Below are positions 60,634-64,000 of a DNA stretch of 64,000 nucleotides, one piece after another. How positions within the stretch are numbered: the first letter of the stretch is position 1; each line of letters begins with the position of its first letter. Location of the stretch: NCBI GenBank assembly GCA_964429745.1, contig CAYSDI010000003.1, forward strand, positions 23,518 to 87,517, read 5' to 3'. The notes below the pieces were generated by a model, which saw nothing but the letters and a program-made list of their open reading frames with translations, made no database searches and had not been told where the DNA came from. The position numbers were made by a program, and so were the translations under genes. Source of the stretch: WGOA01 sp964429745 (GTDB lineage: Bacteria > Bacteroidota > Bacteroidia > Chitinophagales > BACL12).

Positions 60634-61947
60634 ATGGCCCAGCTTCCCCCCGCCCCCGACATGCACCCCATCACCGACGCCCATTTTGTGCACCCCGAAA
60701 AGCGTGTCCTGAGCAACGGCGTGCCGCTTTACGCCATTGACGGCGCCGCCGACGACATCCTCAAACTGGAAGCCGTCTTTCCCGCTGGCCGCCGCTACGA
60801 AACCGCCCCGGGCGTCTCCGCCGCCGCCGCCAAACTCATGACCGAAGGAGCGCCCGGCTTGAACGGCAGCGCCATCGCCGAAACGGTGGAACGCTACGGC
60901 GCCTCGCTCAAAGTACGCGGCGGCTTCGACTACACCACGCTGCAATTACAGGGCCTGAACCGCTTTTTGGACCGCCTGCTGCCGGTGGTGCACGGCATCG
61001 TTTACGAAGCCAGCTACCCCGAAAAAGAGTGCGCCAACTACGTGCGCAACAACCGCCAAAAAATCAAAATCCGCGAACAGAAGGTTGATTATCTTGCGGA
61101 TAACGGCATGCGCGAAGCCCTCTACGGGCCGCAGCATCCCTACGGCTATAAAATGACGGGCGAATTGTTCTCGTCCCTCACGCGACAGTCGTTTTTGGAT
61201 CACCACCGCCGCACCATCGCCCAAAGCCAACCCTTTCTCATTGCCGCGGGCCGCATCACCGACCAGGTGCTGGACTTTGCCGAAGCCGCCTTTGGCCGCG
61301 CCGTTCGCATGCCCATTGCCGCTACCCCTTACGGAGCAGCCCAGCCCGCCGCGACGCTGAACATTCACCAGTTTAAGCTAGGCTCGGTGCAATCGGCCCT
61401 TCGCTTTGCCAAACCCATCATGGCCAAAAGCCATGAAGACTACCGCCCCTTCTTTGTGCTCAACACCATTTTGGGCGGCTATTTCGGATCGCGCCTGATG
61501 AGCAACATCCGCGAAGACAAAGGCTACACCTACGGCATCTACTCCGGCATGACCCACCTGGATGACGCCTCCTACTTCTACATCAGTGCCGAAGTGGGCT
61601 CGCACGTTTGCCAGCCCGCCATCACCGAAGTCTACGCTGAAATGCAGCGCCTCCGCGACATCCCCGTCGGCGACGAAGAGCTGGACTTGGTGCGCAACTA
61701 CCTGCTCGGCACCATCCTGGGCTCCATAGACGGCCCCTTCCGCACCGCCGACACCGTCCGCGGCATCCTCCAGGGCCACCTGCCCATGGACTACGTGCAG
61801 CAGCTCGTGGATACGATTCGCACCGTTACGCCCGTTCAATTGCAGGCGCTGGCCAACCGCTACCTGCGCCAGGACGACCTGCTGGAACTCGTAGTCGGCT
61901 GGCCGGAAGAGGCAACGGTTTTGGGGGCGAATGGGGTTGGGGTTTAA
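60634..61947 (+). CDS. M16 family peptidase-like protein, degenerate zinc site (partner subunit)
   Basis: 437 residues from the ATG of MAQLPPAPDMHPI; an alternative ATG at 60547 overlaps the upstream stop (ATGA) and would add 29 unconserved residues. The position of HxxEH reads AAAKLMTEG, so zinc binding is lost. The substrate-binding Arg/Tyr-type loop DKGYTYGIYSG and GGYFGSRLMSNIRE are conserved, as expected for the non-catalytic partner of the upstream enzyme. Both genes are strongly GC-rich and the frame has few rare codons. Confidence 0.9.
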   Translation: MAQLPPAPDMHPITDAHFVHPEKRVLSNGVPLYAIDGAADDILKLEAVFPAGRRYETAPGVSAAAAKLMTEGAPGLNGSAIAETVERYGASLKVRGGFDYTTLQLQGLNRFLDRLLPVVHGIVYEASYPEKECANYVRNNRQKIKIREQKVDYLADNGMREALYGPQHPYGYKMTGELFSSLTRQSFLDHHRRTIAQSQPFLIAAGRITDQVLDFAEAAFGRAVRMPIAATPYGAAQPAATLNIHQFKLGSVQSALRFAKPIMAKSHEDYRPFFVLNTILGGYFGSRLMSNIREDKGYTYGIYSGMTHLDDASYFYISAEVGSHVCQPAITEVYAEMQRLRDIPVGDEELDLVRNYLLGTILGSIDGPFRTADTVRGILQGHLPMDYVQQLVDTIRTVTPVQLQALANRYLRQDDLLELVVGWPEEATVLGANGVGV

Positions 61948-61978
61948 CGCAATGATTTCTATGGTTCAAAAGGGTTTC

Positions 61979-63745
61979 ATGCGCAACACAACAGCATTGG
62001 GGAAGACGTTACTCTACCTCCTTTTACTGCATGTGTTCATGGCTGTGGAAGCCAACGCCCAAAGCCTAAACCCGCCCGAACTGTTTTGCGCCACCAACAA
62101 CCTCAGCGGCGATGTGACCCTGCAGTGGTCTATTCCCGCCAATCCCTGTGGCCCGTTTGAAGGATACGAGGTGTGGGCGGCTACTGATCCGGACGGCCCT
62201 TACGTCTTACTGACCACGGTGCTGGCTGAAGCCACCACCACCTTCACCCATATTGGAGCCGATGGAGTGACCAGCACCTGGTACTACTATTTAGTGCCCG
62301 ATTACGATTGTCCCGGCTTTGCCGCGCCAACCTCTGACACGCTGGACAACCGCGATCCGGTTCCCCCTATTATAGATTATGTTACGGTTGTGCCCACAGG
62401 AGCGGAGTTGAACTGGCTGCCAAGCCCTTCGCCCGAAACAAAAGCGTATATTATTTACCGACAAGTTATTGGATTCACACCCATTGACACCGTGTTCGGG
62501 CGCTTCAACACCACCTATACTGACGGCGCGGCCGCCATCACTGCGCAACCGGAGACCTACTCCATCGCCGCGCTCGACTCCTGCCGGACGCTCGGACTCT
62601 TCGCCAATCCGGCGCACACCACCATTTTACTGCAACAGGATCTGGACATCTGCGGCGCTTGGAACTTGAGTTGGAACGCGTATGCCGAATGGGATTCCGG
62701 GATAGCTGGCCACGATATCCGCACGTCGATCAATGGCGGCCTTGAAAGCACGGTGGCCAGCGTGCCCGGCGACCTGCTGGCTTACAACCTGGCCATCAAC
62801 GACGGCGATTCGGTCTGCGTGACCGTGCGCGCCGTGCGCGACGATGGCGTTTTCTCCAGCTCTAACACGCATTGCCGCAACATCACCAAAGTACAACCGT
62901 CGCGCTTCGTGTACCTGCGCAACGTCACGATGGCCGCGAGCGACTCCGCCGTCATCGAATGGTACGCCGACCCGCTCGCTGACGGCGAGAGTTGGCGCGT
63001 GGAGCGCGGCGACAGTCCCGGACCTTGGTCGGTGCGGGGTAGCGGCGCCTTTCCCCCGCCCCCCGCCGGCTTCTTCACCTTCAGCGACTTTCCCAGCACC
63101 GCCGGCCGATACTACCGCGCCCTGACCGAAGACAGTTGCAACGCCTTCGTGCCCTCCGGGGTGGGCCGCACCATCCGCCTGCGCAGCGATGCCAGCTTTG
63201 GCCTGACCAACAACCTGACCTGGAACGCCTTTGAACTGCCCAATGCTGTGTTACTGGGCTTCGACCTCTACCGCCTGGACGCCGGCCTCTGGACCCTGCT
63301 CGTGTCCCTGCCCGCCAGCGCACTCAGCCACGCCGATGACGTCTCCAACTTTCTCTCCGGCGACGGCATCTTCTGCTACCGCCTCGAAGCCCGCTTTGAC
63401 CTGAGCCTCCCCGACCTGGGCATTGCCGAAAGCCTGATCAGCCTTTCTGATGAAACCTGCGCCGAACAAAGCGGCAAAGTCTTTGTGCCCAACGCCATCG
63501 TGCCCGGCGGTTCCAATCCAATCTTTAAACCCGTTATCCTCTTTGGCGAAACGGGCTCGTACAACCTGCAAGTGATCAGCCGCTACGGCTCTGTGGTCTT
63601 TGAAAGCAACGATCCCGAGCAGGGTTGGGACGGAACTGTAAACGGCCAGGCCGCTCCCGGCGGCAGTTACGGGTATGTGCTGCGCTTCACCGCGGTGAAC
63701 GGGCAGGAGATTCTCAAGAAGGGGAATGTGACGGTGGTGCGGTGA
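61979..63745 (+). CDS. Secreted protein with Fn3-like modules and gliding-type (type B) T9SS sorting domain
   Basis: 588 residues from the ATG that gives MRNTTALGKTLLYLLLL and cleavage near EANAQ; ATGs at 61952 and 61961 are also possible. The body holds about four fibronectin-III-like modules (e.g. LFCATNNLSGDVTLQWSI, YVTVVPTGAELNWLPSP, WNLSWNAYAEWDSGI, SFGLTNNLTWNAFELP). The last ~90 residues (KVFVPNAIVPGGSNPIF to YGYVLRFTAVNGQEILKKGNVTVVR) are a type B domain, so export should need a PorP/SprF-type helper such as those at 18520 or 28513. It begins about 30 bases after the M16 gene. Function unknown; probably adhesive or structural. Confidence 0.87.
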   Translation: MRNTTALGKTLLYLLLLHVFMAVEANAQSLNPPELFCATNNLSGDVTLQWSIPANPCGPFEGYEVWAATDPDGPYVLLTTVLAEATTTFTHIGADGVTSTWYYYLVPDYDCPGFAAPTSDTLDNRDPVPPIIDYVTVVPTGAELNWLPSPSPETKAYIIYRQVIGFTPIDTVFGRFNTTYTDGAAAITAQPETYSIAALDSCRTLGLFANPAHTTILLQQDLDICGAWNLSWNAYAEWDSGIAGHDIRTSINGGLESTVASVPGDLLAYNLAINDGDSVCVTVRAVRDDGVFSSSNTHCRNITKVQPSRFVYLRNVTMAASDSAVIEWYADPLADGESWRVERGDSPGPWSVRGSGAFPPPPAGFFTFSDFPSTAGRYYRALTEDSCNAFVPSGVGRTIRLRSDASFGLTNNLTWNAFELPNAVLLGFDLYRLDAGLWTLLVSLPASALSHADDVSNFLSGDGIFCYRLEARFDLSLPDLGIAESLISLSDETCAEQSGKVFVPNAIVPGGSNPIFKPVILFGETGSYNLQVISRYGSVVFESNDPEQGWDGTVNGQAAPGGSYGYVLRFTAVNGQEILKKGNVTVVR

Positions 63746-63771
63746 GGGGGGGGGTTAGTTATAAACTCTCA

Positions 63772-63809
63772 AATTTGTCCAATTTTTTATGAAATAAACT
63801 GGACAAATT
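63772..63809 (+). terminator. Possible terminator hairpin after the type B cargo gene
   Basis: AATTTGTCCA (63772-63781) and TGGACAAATT (63800-63809) form a 10-bp stem with an 18-base loop. No clean T-run follows, so efficiency is doubtful. Confidence 0.4.
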
Positions 63810-64000
63810 GGCCGTCTGGTTCCCTTTTATCTCCGATTGAAAACTCCAGGATGAGACTATAAAGGAGGAGCTTCCCACATTTCAACAGGAATGCGATATT
63901 TTTAAAACTTTACTTTTTACCGTAGCATAAAAGGGGGAGCTTTCACCCTTACCCGGGGAGAGCTCTGTGGCCATTTATTGGCAGAGCGGAGCAGTCAGCA

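Overview
The window looks like a piece of a draft chromosome scaffold from a Bacteroidota member (Saprospirales- or Chitinophagales-like, with protein-coding DNA mostly near 55% GC). Evidence for this: four proteins with C-terminal Por/type A type IX secretion (T9SS) sorting domains and two with gliding-type (type B) domains; two PorP/SprF-family proteins; Bacteroidota-style promoters (TTG, about 17-20 nt, TAnnTTTG) with no strong ribosome binding sites; a split transketolase; MqnC of the futalosine menaquinone route; and an F-ATPase cluster lacking the beta and epsilon genes. Two runs of exactly 100 N are scaffold gaps, and both fall inside genes.

Layout. 1-5.7 kb (minus): a partial class III aminotransferase and the two halves of transketolase, separated by two tandem secreted VWA proteins. 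5.7-12.8 kb (plus): a lipoprotein, fused isobutyryl-CoA mutase (IcmF), an O6-alkylguanine-DNA alkyltransferase and a secreted PhoD-like phosphatase. 12.9-18.5 kb: a secreted glucose/sorbosone-dehydrogenase-like protein, a GDSL lipoprotein, a small lipoprotein, a HAD hydrolase, tRNA-Ile(CAU), an orphan histidine kinase and a predicted outer-membrane barrel protein. 18.5-31.7 kb (minus): a surface-protein locus with an OmpA/TPR/PD40 protein, a PorP/SprF protein, a 2794-residue adhesin with 22 Ig-like repeats, and after a strong terminator a second PorP/SprF protein. 31.7-38.5 kb: PAP2-like protein and RpoN, AsnS, a low-GC methyltransferase, an aldo/keto reductase and a 2OG-Fe(II) oxygenase. 38.6-48.0 kb (minus): a 1480-residue LamG/HYR/PA14 surface protein, a paraoxonase-like lipoprotein broken by a false gap, and a 1013-residue Asp-box propeller protein.

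48.2-50.3 kb is an AT-richer block with a four-cysteine MarR regulator, a group III truncated hemoglobin and a secreted protein of unknown function. Its promoters carry three copies of a palindrome (GTTAGGATTCCTAAC type). This is the best candidate for an undescribed regulatory system here. 50.3-57.8 kb (minus) holds RluB-like, ScpB and the atpBEFHAG operon; subunit a has a His-rich N-terminus and a start that the promoter position forces to be moved. 57.9-63.7 kb: MqnC, a tandem pair of M16 peptidase-family proteins (one active-site type, one degenerate) and a type B T9SS cargo protein.

Many long open frames antisense to the repeat-rich genes are composition shadows and are not annotated.
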